The notes under the pieces were generated by a model. The model saw only the letters and a program-made list of their open reading frames with translations, did not search any database and was not told where the DNA came from. The translations under genes were made by a program, and so were the position numbers. From the NCBI GenBank assembly GCA_016763695.1, contig JAESTH010000118.1, forward strand, positions 1 to 35,931: 35,931 nucleotides of DNA. The letters run 5' to 3'. This stretch comes from Alcanivoracaceae bacterium. GTDB taxonomy: Bacteria; Pseudomonadota; Gammaproteobacteria; Xanthomonadales; Marinicellaceae. Positions 10,380 through 19,269 of the stretch are shown piece after piece (the first letter of the stretch is position 1; each line of letters starts with the position of its first letter).

Positions 10380-11099
10380 TTACCAGTCAATCTCATCGGG
10401 CTGTTTTCTTACTTTGTTGACAGCCACGTGACTGACATTTCCATCTGCAAAATAGATAACCCTGTGAGCAAGTTGCGCGATTATGGCATTGTGGGTAATG
10501 ATGATACAGGTGGTGTTGAATTTTTCATTCACATCAAGCAGAGCTTTTAAGACCACAACGCCGGTCTCGCTATCCAATGCACCTGTTGGTTCATCACACA
10601 ACATCACCTCAGGCTGTTTTGCCAGTGCTCGGGCAATTGCCACGCGTTGTTGTTCACCTCCTGACATTTGCGCAGGGAAATGGTTGGCTCTGTTAGTTAA
10701 GCCAACAGCTTGCAGTGCTAATTTCGGATCCATTGGGTTTGGGGAAATTTCAGTGACCAAGGCCACATTCTCTAAACAGGTCAAACTGGGCACAAGATTA
10801 TAGGCTTGAAATACAAAACCAATATTTTCCCTACGAAAATAAGTCAGTTCACGACGACTATAGGTGGCAAGATCACGACCACGAAAATAAACATGACCTG
10901 AAGTGGCCTTGTCTAATCCACCAATGATATTTAAAAAGGTTGATTTGCCACTGCCAGAAGGTCCTAATAAAACCACGACTTCACCGTTGGGAATCTCAAT
11001 ATCAACTCCACGCAAGGCATGAACTTCCGTTTCACCCGTGATATAGACTTTGGTCAGTTGTTCGGTTTTAAAGCTGTAGTTGTTTTTGTTGTTCATCAT
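10380..11099 (-). CDS. ABC transporter ATP-binding protein (LolD/MacB-N type)
   Basis: Walker A GPSGSGKST, signature MSGGEQQR, Walker B VMLCDEPTGALD, H-loop IITHN. Confidence 0.95.
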   Translation of the reverse strand: MMNNKNNYSFKTEQLTKVYITGETEVHALRGVDIEIPNGEVVVLLGPSGSGKSTFLNIIGGLDKATSGHVYFRGRDLATYSRRELTYFRRENIGFVFQAYNLVPSLTCLENVALVTEISPNPMDPKLALQAVGLTNRANHFPAQMSGGEQQRVAIARALAKQPEVMLCDEPTGALDSETGVVVLKALLDVNEKFNTTCIIITHNAIIAQLAHRVIYFADGNVSHVAVNKVRKQPDEIDW

Positions 11100-11126
11100 A
11101 GGTTTGATTATTAGTAACGGCTCATT

Positions 11127-11230
11127 CTTCCAGTCATTACCGTGAAAGCGGTAATCTCACAAGTATGACTGATTAATTCTACTAAATCTAGTCACTTTTC
11201 CAACAGATTCCTGCCTGCGCAGGAATGACG
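11127..11230 (+). repeat. Dispersed ~105 bp repeat, copy 1 (two palindromes)
   Basis: CTTCCAGTCATTACCGTGAAAGCGGTAATCTCACAAGTATGACTGATTA...GTCACTTTTCCAACAGATTCCTGCCTGCGCAGGAAT; about 80% identical by hand alignment to the reverse complement of 30252..30355. Hairpins at 11136..11155 and 11207..11226. Confidence 0.85.
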
Positions 11231-11439
11231 GGGGTGAAGAGTTGCGATTATTTTAACATTTTTATATTGAACTTGAAAAGTGGCTTATGATAAAAGCAGT
11301 AAAGGTTTTTGCATGGAGCTCACAAGTTTGCTCAGAGAAGACAAAAAAAATGACCAGCAAAGTCAGGAGGTTTCATAAACTATTGGGAGTGCAGATGGCT
11401 AGCCTGAAAAACACCCTAAAATATTAAAGCCAAATGAGC

Positions 11440-11445
11440 TATAAT
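11440..11445 (+). promoter_or_regulatory. Candidate -10 (TATAAT) for the M14 peptidase gene
   Basis: GAGCTATAATCC 37 nt upstream of ATG 11482; no convincing -35 seen. Confidence 0.35.
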
Positions 11446-11481
11446 CCTGACTTGATTATTATCGTGAGTTACCGAAATATA

Positions 11482-13872
11482 ATGAAAGTATTGATTTTTT
11501 TACTATTATTTTCTTCATTTACTGTTTATGCCATTGATTCTGAAATATTAAATGAGACGCCACAGTCACAATCACCATGGATAGTCAGAGTCTATTTTGA
11601 ATCGCAGCAACAAGTACAGAAATTAAGTGAGATAACTGCATTGTGGCAAGTTAATCAAGACCAAAGGTTTGCCGTTGTAATGATTGAGGATGAAGAGGAA
11701 TTTAAAGAAATACAGTCTCTGGGGGTAAAGATAAGGATTGATACTCCATTACAAAATAAATATTTTACTGAAAATAAAAATTTAAAATCGCAAAACTCAA
11801 CTAAAGGTGCAAGTGTAATCAATGGTTTTAGTTGTTATTCAACTGTTGAAGGGACATTTGCCAGAATGGATGAAATGGTTGCAAATTTCCCCGACCTGAC
11901 TGAAATAATTGATATTGGTGATAGTTGGGAAAAAACTGTCGATTCAGGCAGTGGTTATGATTTAAAAGTGTTAAAAATCACCAATAAAAATATCATAAAA
12001 GAGAAGCCGATTGTTTTTATTACTACAGCAATACATGCGCGCGAATATACAACAGCAGAACTGGCCACCCGTTTTGCTGAATATTTACTGGCACAATATC
12101 AAGACAATTCTGATGTGAGATGGATGCTGGATCATCAGGAAATTCAATTACTATTGCATACCAACCCAGATGGAAGAAAAAAAGCCGAAACAGGGATATT
12201 GTGGCGTAAAAATACCAATCAAGCTTATTGTTCGCCTACCAGTAATGACCGAGGCGCAGACCTGAATCGTAATTATCCCTTTTTGTGGCAAAATAGTAAC
12301 GATCAGTGTGCGCAGGTCTTTCCTGGAGCATCTGCTGAATCTGAACCAGAGATAGATGCTGTTGTAGCGCATGTAAAAAATATTTATGCAGATAATCGAG
12401 GCGAACTACTAACGGATGTAGCACCAGATGATACGCCTGGTGTTTTTTTGGATATTCATAGCTTTAGTCAATTGATATTGTGGCCTTGGGGCTTTACCAG
12501 TAATGATTCGCCCAATGTTGCCCAATTGCGAGCGTTTGGTAGAAGAGTGGCATTTTTTAATAGTTATACGCCTGAGCCTATTAGCGACTTAACCATTGCA
12601 AAAGGATCATCGGTTGATACCACTTATGGGGAGTTAGGTGTCGCGTCTTTAGCTTTTGAGTTAGGCACTGCTTTTTTTCAGGATTGTGCCACATTTGAAG
12701 CCAGTATTTTTCCCGATAATTTGCAGGCATTGCTGTATGTCAGTCGTGTTGCGCGTACACCTTATATTGCTCCTTTGGGGCCAGATATAGAAAACCTGGC
12801 AATCGTTCCCAATTACATTTTGACCAATCAGCTTGCATCTATTAAAGGCACGGCCAATGATGACCGGTATAATCATTCTCATGGAGCTCAATCAACAAAT
12901 AACATACAAAAAGTGGATATGTATATTGATGACTTGCCTTGGTTGCAACAAGGTGCTCAGGTCTTAAACGCAAATGATGGTAGCTTTGATCAGGTAGCAG
13001 AAATATTTGCAGGCACGATCAATAGCAACCAATTAGCCAATGGAGAGCACATTATTTATACTGTCGCAACCGATGATGATGATAAACAGGGTGCAATTTA
13101 TTCGCAGTTTTTAAATATTGTCAGTAGCAATACGGTTGGTACATTAAATGGACGTGTCACCAATGCGATCACAGGTGCCGGCATTGATGCTGTGCAGTTA
13201 TCCATCAACCATTCGGTGTCACTGTCGAATATGGGAGGTGATTATTCTATGTTGGTTCCTCCTGTAACTGATGTGTTAGAGGTTAATGCCGAGGGTTTTG
13301 CTATGCAGATGATTGATGCGGTGGAAATTATGCAGCAGCAGGCAACTCATCAAGATATTCAACTAGAGCCATTTTGTTCAATCTTTACTGATGATATAGA
13401 GTCTGGCAGCAATGGCTGGGTTGCGGATTCTTTCTGGTCTATTGTCACCCAACAGTCAGCCAGTCCCAGTCATTCCTGGACTGATAGCCCTAATTTAGAT
13501 TATGCCAATAATATTAATACAGCACTGACATCAGCGAATATTGATATTGCTGGAGCAATGAGTCTGGAAGTTGGTTTTGATCATTTGTGTGATACAGAAG
13601 CGGGTTTTGATTTTGGTCGTGTAGAAGTTAATTTTGATAACAGTAGCTGGCAAGAAATTATGACTTGTAGTGGTCAGCCAATATGGCAGCATGCTACACG
13701 TTCAGTACCTGTTCCAGCAAATGCGCAACAGATGCAAATGAGGTTCAGATTAACATCAGATGGTTTTGTAACAGCAGATGGCTGGTATATTGATGACATA
13801 GATATTAAGGCTTCTGGACAGCCGTGTCGGGCTTTTTTCAATGATACAATTTATGCTAATGGCTTTGAATAA
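11482..13872 (+). CDS. Secreted M14-family zinc carboxypeptidase with carboxypeptidase-regulatory-like and C-terminal beta-sandwich domains
   Basis: IHAREYTTAELATRF (zinc HxxE), DLNRNYPFLW, DIHSFSQLILWPWG, ASLAFELG (catalytic Glu region); signal peptide MKVLIFLLLFSSFTVYA supports ATG at 11482 rather than 11434; C-terminus ...FFNDTIYANGFE. Confidence 0.9.
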   Translation: MKVLIFLLLFSSFTVYAIDSEILNETPQSQSPWIVRVYFESQQQVQKLSEITALWQVNQDQRFAVVMIEDEEEFKEIQSLGVKIRIDTPLQNKYFTENKNLKSQNSTKGASVINGFSCYSTVEGTFARMDEMVANFPDLTEIIDIGDSWEKTVDSGSGYDLKVLKITNKNIIKEKPIVFITTAIHAREYTTAELATRFAEYLLAQYQDNSDVRWMLDHQEIQLLLHTNPDGRKKAETGILWRKNTNQAYCSPTSNDRGADLNRNYPFLWQNSNDQCAQVFPGASAESEPEIDAVVAHVKNIYADNRGELLTDVAPDDTPGVFLDIHSFSQLILWPWGFTSNDSPNVAQLRAFGRRVAFFNSYTPEPISDLTIAKGSSVDTTYGELGVASLAFELGTAFFQDCATFEASIFPDNLQALLYVSRVARTPYIAPLGPDIENLAIVPNYILTNQLASIKGTANDDRYNHSHGAQSTNNIQKVDMYIDDLPWLQQGAQVLNANDGSFDQVAEIFAGTINSNQLANGEHIIYTVATDDDDKQGAIYSQFLNIVSSNTVGTLNGRVTNAITGAGIDAVQLSINHSVSLSNMGGDYSMLVPPVTDVLEVNAEGFAMQMIDAVEIMQQQATHQDIQLEPFCSIFTDDIESGSNGWVADSFWSIVTQQSASPSHSWTDSPNLDYANNINTALTSANIDIAGAMSLEVGFDHLCDTEAGFDFGRVEVNFDNSSWQEIMTCSGQPIWQHATRSVPVPANAQQMQMRFRLTSDGFVTADGWYIDDIDIKASGQPCRAFFNDTIYANGFE

Positions 13873-14091
13873 ATACATTGTGAGTCGTCATCATTTTTTA
13901 TGCCATAAGATGGAATAAAGATAAGTGAAAATTACGGATAAATCTGCCTATTAATATTAAGATAAAAAAACATAATCTTGATGCTTATCATCAGTGTATC
14001 AGTTACTAACTTATTTCATTACTTAACAAGTTAAAAAATTGCTATAATATATAGGGGAATAGTACTTTTATCTAACAAGTTTGGGGTGAAA

Positions 14092-14979
14092 ATGAGTAAG
14101 ATTGAAATGAACGATGAACAGTTTAAATTAATCGTGAGTACAATACCTATTGGTCTGTTATTGTCTGATCAAAGAGGGCGGGTAATATTTGCAAATCCAA
14201 AATTAGAAGAGTTGTTGGGTTTTAATGAAGGTGAGATAGAAGGAAGTTTAATTGATAATCTGATACCTGACCGTTACGTTGCATCACACAAAAAATTACA
14301 GGAAAGTTATTTACAACTGTCAAATCCACACGCCATGGGTAAGGGGCGGGTTTTGCCTGTTTTAAAGAAAAATGGAAAAGAAATTCAAGTTAAAGTTGGC
14401 TTGAATACACTGTATTTTGATAATGGCAAAATAATAATGGTTTCTATCATTGAAATTACCAATGAAATTTTTAGAATCGCAGCTTATCATGATCCCCTAA
14501 CAGGATTGCCGAATCGCAACCTGTTTTTTGAACTTGGTAAGAGCTTACACAAGTTGTCGATAAAAAATAATGCTCAGGTTTCGGTCATGTTTATAGATCT
14601 GGATAACTTTAAAAAAGTTAATGATCTGTATGGTCATGCCATTGGCGATATGGTTTTGTGTGAGGTAGCCAATGTATTGTCGAGATGTGTTCGCAAAAAT
14701 GATATTATTGGTAGATTAGGGGGAGATGAGTTTGTTGTTTATATGTATGATATGAAAAGCAATTCCAAACTCAAAAAAATATCGAAGAAAATTATTGCCA
14801 GTATCTCATCAATTCGAGAAATTAAAGGCTATGAAATTAACATTAGTGCAAGTATTGGAGCGATTAGTACAAGAACTACTGCTCTTTTTTCTCTGGCGGA
14901 CATGATTAAAAAGGCAGATATACAAATGTATAATGCCAAAAATACAGGTAAAGGGTATTTCTGTTTAGACGAATGTTGA
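14092..14979 (+). CDS. PAS-GGDEF diguanylate cyclase
   Basis: PAS (IPIGLLLSDQRGRVIFANPKLEELLGFNEGEIEG), GGDEF domain with RKND-IIGRL-GGDEF (I-site RxxD present). ORF-track start 14086 is GTG; ATG at 14092. Confidence 0.93.
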   Translation: MSKIEMNDEQFKLIVSTIPIGLLLSDQRGRVIFANPKLEELLGFNEGEIEGSLIDNLIPDRYVASHKKLQESYLQLSNPHAMGKGRVLPVLKKNGKEIQVKVGLNTLYFDNGKIIMVSIIEITNEIFRIAAYHDPLTGLPNRNLFFELGKSLHKLSIKNNAQVSVMFIDLDNFKKVNDLYGHAIGDMVLCEVANVLSRCVRKNDIIGRLGGDEFVVYMYDMKSNSKLKKISKKIIASISSIREIKGYEINISASIGAISTRTTALFSLADMIKKADIQMYNAKNTGKGYFCLDEC

Positions 14980-15006
14980 GCAAATTAACAACCTTGTTTT
15001 AATGAT

Positions 15007-16266
15007 TTATGGGCAGCTAGATTGGTTTTTGAGTTTAATCATCTGGTTTTGCCCATTTCTATGATAAAACATCAACAACGAGCTACTACCAATAAATAAT
15101 GCTCCCAGCAATAAAATAACCTTACTGTTAAGAATGGTTAATGGCCCTCCAATAATGGCTATAATGACATTGGTAATGCAAAATATGCTGACCTGTAGCC
15201 CCATTACTTTACCCTGGCCTAAATGACCAAAGTACTTGGATAAATAGATAGGGATCATACTGTTGGCAATGGCTATGCTACCACCAATAAAAATGAAAAT
15301 AGTATAGGTCTGGGATAGGCTCATAAATGGTTGTAAGGCTAATAATAGCGTTAATATCAGGCTGCCAGCAATCATGACTTTGATTTCTCCATATAACCGA
15401 TTAATTTTTGTTACTACAAAACTGCTAATGAAGATCATAGCAATGGTTAACATAACAGTTGCATTGGCAATGGTCTTGCTATCGGCTTGATATTCATCTA
15501 CAAACCAGACAGGGTAAAAATCATAAAAGGCATTTAAGCCCATCGAGTAGAGAAAATAAAACCAAAATATTGGCATCAGTTCTTTGTGCTTGATTAAAGT
15601 TAAGGAATTGTGTTGACGAATCAATTGCCAAAACGGAATCTCAGCTGTTTTGTTGTCTTTGCTTTCGATTGTATTTTTATTTTCAATGACAAAGTACACC
15701 ATTATCCATGCTAAAGCCAGGCCAATGGCCGCAAAGGCAAAAACTTCGGCAACACCAAAGACCATTAAATAACCACCCATCACTGGGCCAATCAACCAGC
15801 CAGTATAGGTGGAGGCATAGACCATGGAAATGGCTCTGGTGGTATCAATATGAGGATGCAGTTCGGCTGCGATGGCACGTGCGACAGAAATATTGCCTTC
15901 ACAAACGCCAGTGAGAAAACGAGCCAGTAAGAAACCAGGAAATGATGAATAAACAATGGCCAGTGCGGTTAATAAATAACCAATAACTGAGCCAAACAAG
16001 GTTGTTAGCAAAATATATCTACGACCATAATGATCAGAAAGGGCACCGATAAACATACTGCCAAATAGCAACCCTAAAGGGTAGATTGCTAATGAGATAC
16101 CTAACAAAACTTTGGGATGAATGTCCATAAAATGGGTTAACTCATTGACGGGGGAGTCCAGAAAATAGGGGGCCAACACAGGATAGGGTAAGGCGATGCC
16201 CGCAGTGCCCAGCATTGATATCAGCATCACACTGATTAATATGATAATGGATTTTTGTTTAGTCAT
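15007..16266 (-). CDS. Major facilitator superfamily transporter
   Basis: About 12 hydrophobic helices; MFS loop motif GALSDHYGRRYILL; ARFLTGVCEGNISVARAIAAE. Confidence 0.9.
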   Translation of the reverse strand: MTKQKSIIILISVMLISMLGTAGIALPYPVLAPYFLDSPVNELTHFMDIHPKVLLGISLAIYPLGLLFGSMFIGALSDHYGRRYILLTTLFGSVIGYLLTALAIVYSSFPGFLLARFLTGVCEGNISVARAIAAELHPHIDTTRAISMVYASTYTGWLIGPVMGGYLMVFGVAEVFAFAAIGLALAWIMVYFVIENKNTIESKDNKTAEIPFWQLIRQHNSLTLIKHKELMPIFWFYFLYSMGLNAFYDFYPVWFVDEYQADSKTIANATVMLTIAMIFISSFVVTKINRLYGEIKVMIAGSLILTLLLALQPFMSLSQTYTIFIFIGGSIAIANSMIPIYLSKYFGHLGQGKVMGLQVSIFCITNVIIAIIGGPLTILNSKVILLLGALFIGSSSLLMFYHRNGQNQMIKLKNQSSCP

Positions 16267-16394
16267 GGATTATCATCATAAAGCAAATTAATATTATGTA
16301 AAGTAATAACTTTATTTAATAGCAGTTATTCATCATCATATTTTTTAAACACTGTGATATAATTTAGCAATTTAAAAATTAAGGAATAAAGAGT

Positions 16395-17081
16395 TTGAAT
16401 GCGAATCTAGCCAAATTAATCGTTGCCCTGTTAATTATAATGATTATTTATAATTATATGAGTGACCAGAAAAGTAAAGACAGCCAGCAACAGTTACAAG
16501 TGGAAATATCAGCTTTGAAACAGCAAGTGGATGAAAAAAATGAGCTCATGCAACAACAGAGGCAACAAACTGAATCACTGGTTGATGAACAGTTGCATGA
16601 AATTGCTAAACAGATGGACGAAACCAAAGAGCAAAGTAAAAAAATAGACCAGCAAATTGACAGTTTAAATACTGTGACTGAAAATTTAGCTGAAAAACAG
16701 AGAATAGAAGCAGAAATGATGGCTCAACAAAAAATAACCGCTCAGTCTGCCTTAAATGCGAGTTATATTTCTCAAGGGTTTCAGACAATGGCGATGTTAA
16801 AGGTTCAGGTGGTTGAGTATTACATGACGAATGGTCAATTCCCAAACACTAATGATGATCTGGGAATATCAAGACCAACACAATTTGCAACCGATGCTAT
16901 TCGATCGGTCTGGATCAGTAAAGGCGGAAGAATCAGTGTTGTCTATACAGCAAAATCTGGTATAGATAAGGGCACGTTAAGCTTCACACCAAAAGATAAA
17001 AACAATCAAATTCATTGGCAATGTAGTAGCAGAGACTTTAAAACCATCAGTCGGTATTTTCCCCAATGTAAATTCATCTGA
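16395..17081 (+). CDS. Membrane-anchored coiled-coil protein with C-terminal type IV pilin-like domain
   Basis: N-terminal TM (LAKLIVALLIIMIIYNYM), Gln/Glu/Lys-rich coiled coil, then VVEYYMTNGQFPNTNDDLGI...SVWISKGGRISVVYTAKSGIDKGTLSFTPKD...IHWQCSS...YFPQCKF, matching the PilA headgroup pattern (two Cys, WxC, P-x-C-K). TTG start with AAGGA RBS at 16381. Confidence 0.75.
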   Translation: MNANLAKLIVALLIIMIIYNYMSDQKSKDSQQQLQVEISALKQQVDEKNELMQQQRQQTESLVDEQLHEIAKQMDETKEQSKKIDQQIDSLNTVTENLAEKQRIEAEMMAQQKITAQSALNASYISQGFQTMAMLKVQVVEYYMTNGQFPNTNDDLGISRPTQFATDAIRSVWISKGGRISVVYTAKSGIDKGTLSFTPKDKNNQIHWQCSSRDFKTISRYFPQCKFI

Positions 17082-17103
17082 CATAATTAAGTCATTATTT
17101 TCT

Positions 17104-19170
17104 TCAGTCAAGAGTGGTCATAAAAATGTCAGACTCCGCGCTATCAGTTTTGGTGATTAATATCCTATTTTGATCGGTGCTAATGCTCATTGATGGGCCA
17201 ACACAATCAGGAAATGACAGGCTTACCTTTGTTTTTGAAAGTGTGTTGATATCGATTTTCCAGGTGGCTAATACGGTTTGTTGGTCTTTAGTATAAGTAT
17301 CGCGATAATAAACATGGCTTTGTGTGCTGCTCCAGTGGTTTAGTGACGCGGCAGGGAAGTCTTTGAGTAAGACCTCCTCATTTGAGCCATCCTGGTCAAT
17401 AAGAAAGAGACCATTCTTATTGGCCTTGCTGATAACTAGTTTATTATCAGCGGTTGCCATAAAACGGCTGATACCGTTGATATTGAGTTGTGTCATTATT
17501 CCTGAAGTATCTAATTTTAAGATGGTGGATTCTCCGTGAATGGGTTTGGACATGGCGTATATGTTGTTATTTATATAGATGGCAGCAAAATTTTCGGCAG
17601 CAAATTTTAATTTGTGGTAGTTGCCTGTGCTCATATCGAATTCGTAGCTCCATAAACCGTCCTGATTATTGGCAGTGACCAGTATCTTTTTGCCATTACT
17701 GGACCATATGGGGCGAGTGAGTTTGGTATTGGGGATTTCGAATAATTTGCTTTCTTTACCTGTATTGAAATCAAATAACCAAATAATGCCATGGTTTTGT
17801 CGATTAGAAGTGAAAGCAAATTTCTCACCTGAAGGTGCAAAGGCTGGGTTGTTATCGTATTTTGTGGAATTGATGACTCTTGTTTCTTGACCACTTGTTA
17901 TATCCAGCATCCAAATATTGGCATCAAATTGCGCCACTTGATAAGACAATGTATTTCTTGATTTATCAATACTAGGGAACTGTGCCCCACGAGCACCCAC
18001 CAATTGTGTTAGACCATTTTCAATATTTAACAGCCACAACAAGCGTTCACCAGTTTGATCGGAGTCCATAATAATGTGTAGATCATCAAACCAATCGTGA
18101 CTGACGGTGTAATGCCTGTTGTCAGTAAGTGCAGTAGCCGCTTGTTTGATATTATCCATTTTCTTAATATAAATATTTCTCGTCAAATGATTGCCTCTGC
18201 TGAAACTTAAAAATTCTCCATTGGGACTGATTTTGGGGCTGACATCAAAAGTATCGACAGATTTAGGGAAAGTAAGCTGTTTTTTCTGCAAGCTATTTAA
18301 ATCAATTCCCCATAATGCTGCCGTACCAGAGGGCGTTTCTATAGCGGAATAAATAACGGTGTTATCATCGGCAGACCAGGCCAAAATAACCGACCCACTT
18401 TTTATGGCACAACTGGCTAAGAGTTTTTCATCTCCAGTGTTTAGGTTTTTCCACAGCAATTGACATTGTGGCTTCATGTCTATACCGCTGGCAGCCATTA
18501 TGATCTCATCGCCAGAATGCGAAAAAACAGCGGAACTCAATGATGCGTCTTCTTTGCTGATTAAACGTATCTGTTTTTGTTTTTGTATATCATAAATAAT
18601 GGTTGCCAAGTGGTTGTTATTCATAGTGCTGTAAGCTACTTTTGTACCATCAGGAGATATGTTAGGTTGATGCTCCATGCCTGGTTCTGCAGTTATCCTA
18701 TGTGCTTTGTTTAGGGATTGGCTTAAGTCTGAAAATGGCTGTTGCCGATTAAAGAAATAATAAAAAGCCGAAAATATCGAAATGATTAAAAGGCTGGTGA
18801 ATAAGATTGATATTTGATTGCTTTTTTGTTTTTTCTGTTTTTCCTGAATATCAATAACAGGGTGAATAAACTGATAGCCTTTTTTAGGCAATGTCTTGAT
18901 GAATTGTGGTTGGCTAGCAGAGTCATGTAGCTCTTTTCTTAACTCAGCAATGGTTCGTGATAAGGCATTTTCGTTGACGTATTTATCTTTCCATAGGCTG
19001 TCAATTAATTCTTCACGACTGATGACTCGTGTTTTATTGTCTATCAATAATGATAACAATCGACTCAGTAATTTAGGCAGAGATATACTTTCTGTTGCTG
19101 ATTTAAGCACGGCTGTCTCCGTGCTAAATTGCCACTTTCCGATTTGATATATTTTGCCGTTTTTATTCAA
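17104..19170 (-). CDS. CadC-like transmembrane regulator: OmpR-type winged helix, one TM, periplasmic TolB/PD40-like beta-propeller
   Basis: wHTH: SREELIDSLWKDKYVNENALSRTIAELRKELHDSASQPQFIKTLPKKGYQF; TM ISILFTSLLIISIFSAFYYFF; repeats ISPDGTKVAYST, ISPNGEFLSFSRG, FAPSGEKFAFTSNR, WSSNGKKILVTANN. Confidence 0.9.
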   Translation of the reverse strand: MNKNGKIYQIGKWQFSTETAVLKSATESISLPKLLSRLLSLLIDNKTRVISREELIDSLWKDKYVNENALSRTIAELRKELHDSASQPQFIKTLPKKGYQFIHPVIDIQEKQKKQKSNQISILFTSLLIISIFSAFYYFFNRQQPFSDLSQSLNKAHRITAEPGMEHQPNISPDGTKVAYSTMNNNHLATIIYDIQKQKQIRLISKEDASLSSAVFSHSGDEIIMAASGIDMKPQCQLLWKNLNTGDEKLLASCAIKSGSVILAWSADDNTVIYSAIETPSGTAALWGIDLNSLQKKQLTFPKSVDTFDVSPKISPNGEFLSFSRGNHLTRNIYIKKMDNIKQAATALTDNRHYTVSHDWFDDLHIIMDSDQTGERLLWLLNIENGLTQLVGARGAQFPSIDKSRNTLSYQVAQFDANIWMLDITSGQETRVINSTKYDNNPAFAPSGEKFAFTSNRQNHGIIWLFDFNTGKESKLFEIPNTKLTRPIWSSNGKKILVTANNQDGLWSYEFDMSTGNYHKLKFAAENFAAIYINNNIYAMSKPIHGESTILKLDTSGIMTQLNINGISRFMATADNKLVISKANKNGLFLIDQDGSNEEVLLKDFPAASLNHWSSTQSHVYYRDTYTKDQQTVLATWKIDINTLSKTKVSLSFPDCVGPSMSISTDQNRILITKTDSAESDIFMTTLD

Positions 19171-19205
19171 TTGTCTGCAATGTGGTTAAAAAAGAGGTTT
19201 TACGA

Positions 19206-19220
19206 AGGTATTTTATACCT
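19206..19220. promoter_or_regulatory. Inverted repeat AGGTAT-TTT-ATACCT in divergent intergenic region (candidate operator)
   Basis: Perfect 6-bp arms, 3-nt spacer, between the CadC-like gene and the divergent secreted-propeller gene. Confidence 0.3.
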
Positions 19221-19269
19221 GGTTTTTCTATCATTATGGCTTCAATATTTAATAATAAGAGAATAACTT

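Noticed and set aside
11434-11481. N-terminal 16-codon extension of the M14 peptidase ORF
   Set aside because: Overlaps a TATAAT candidate -10 and precedes an ideal signal peptide starting at ATG 11482.
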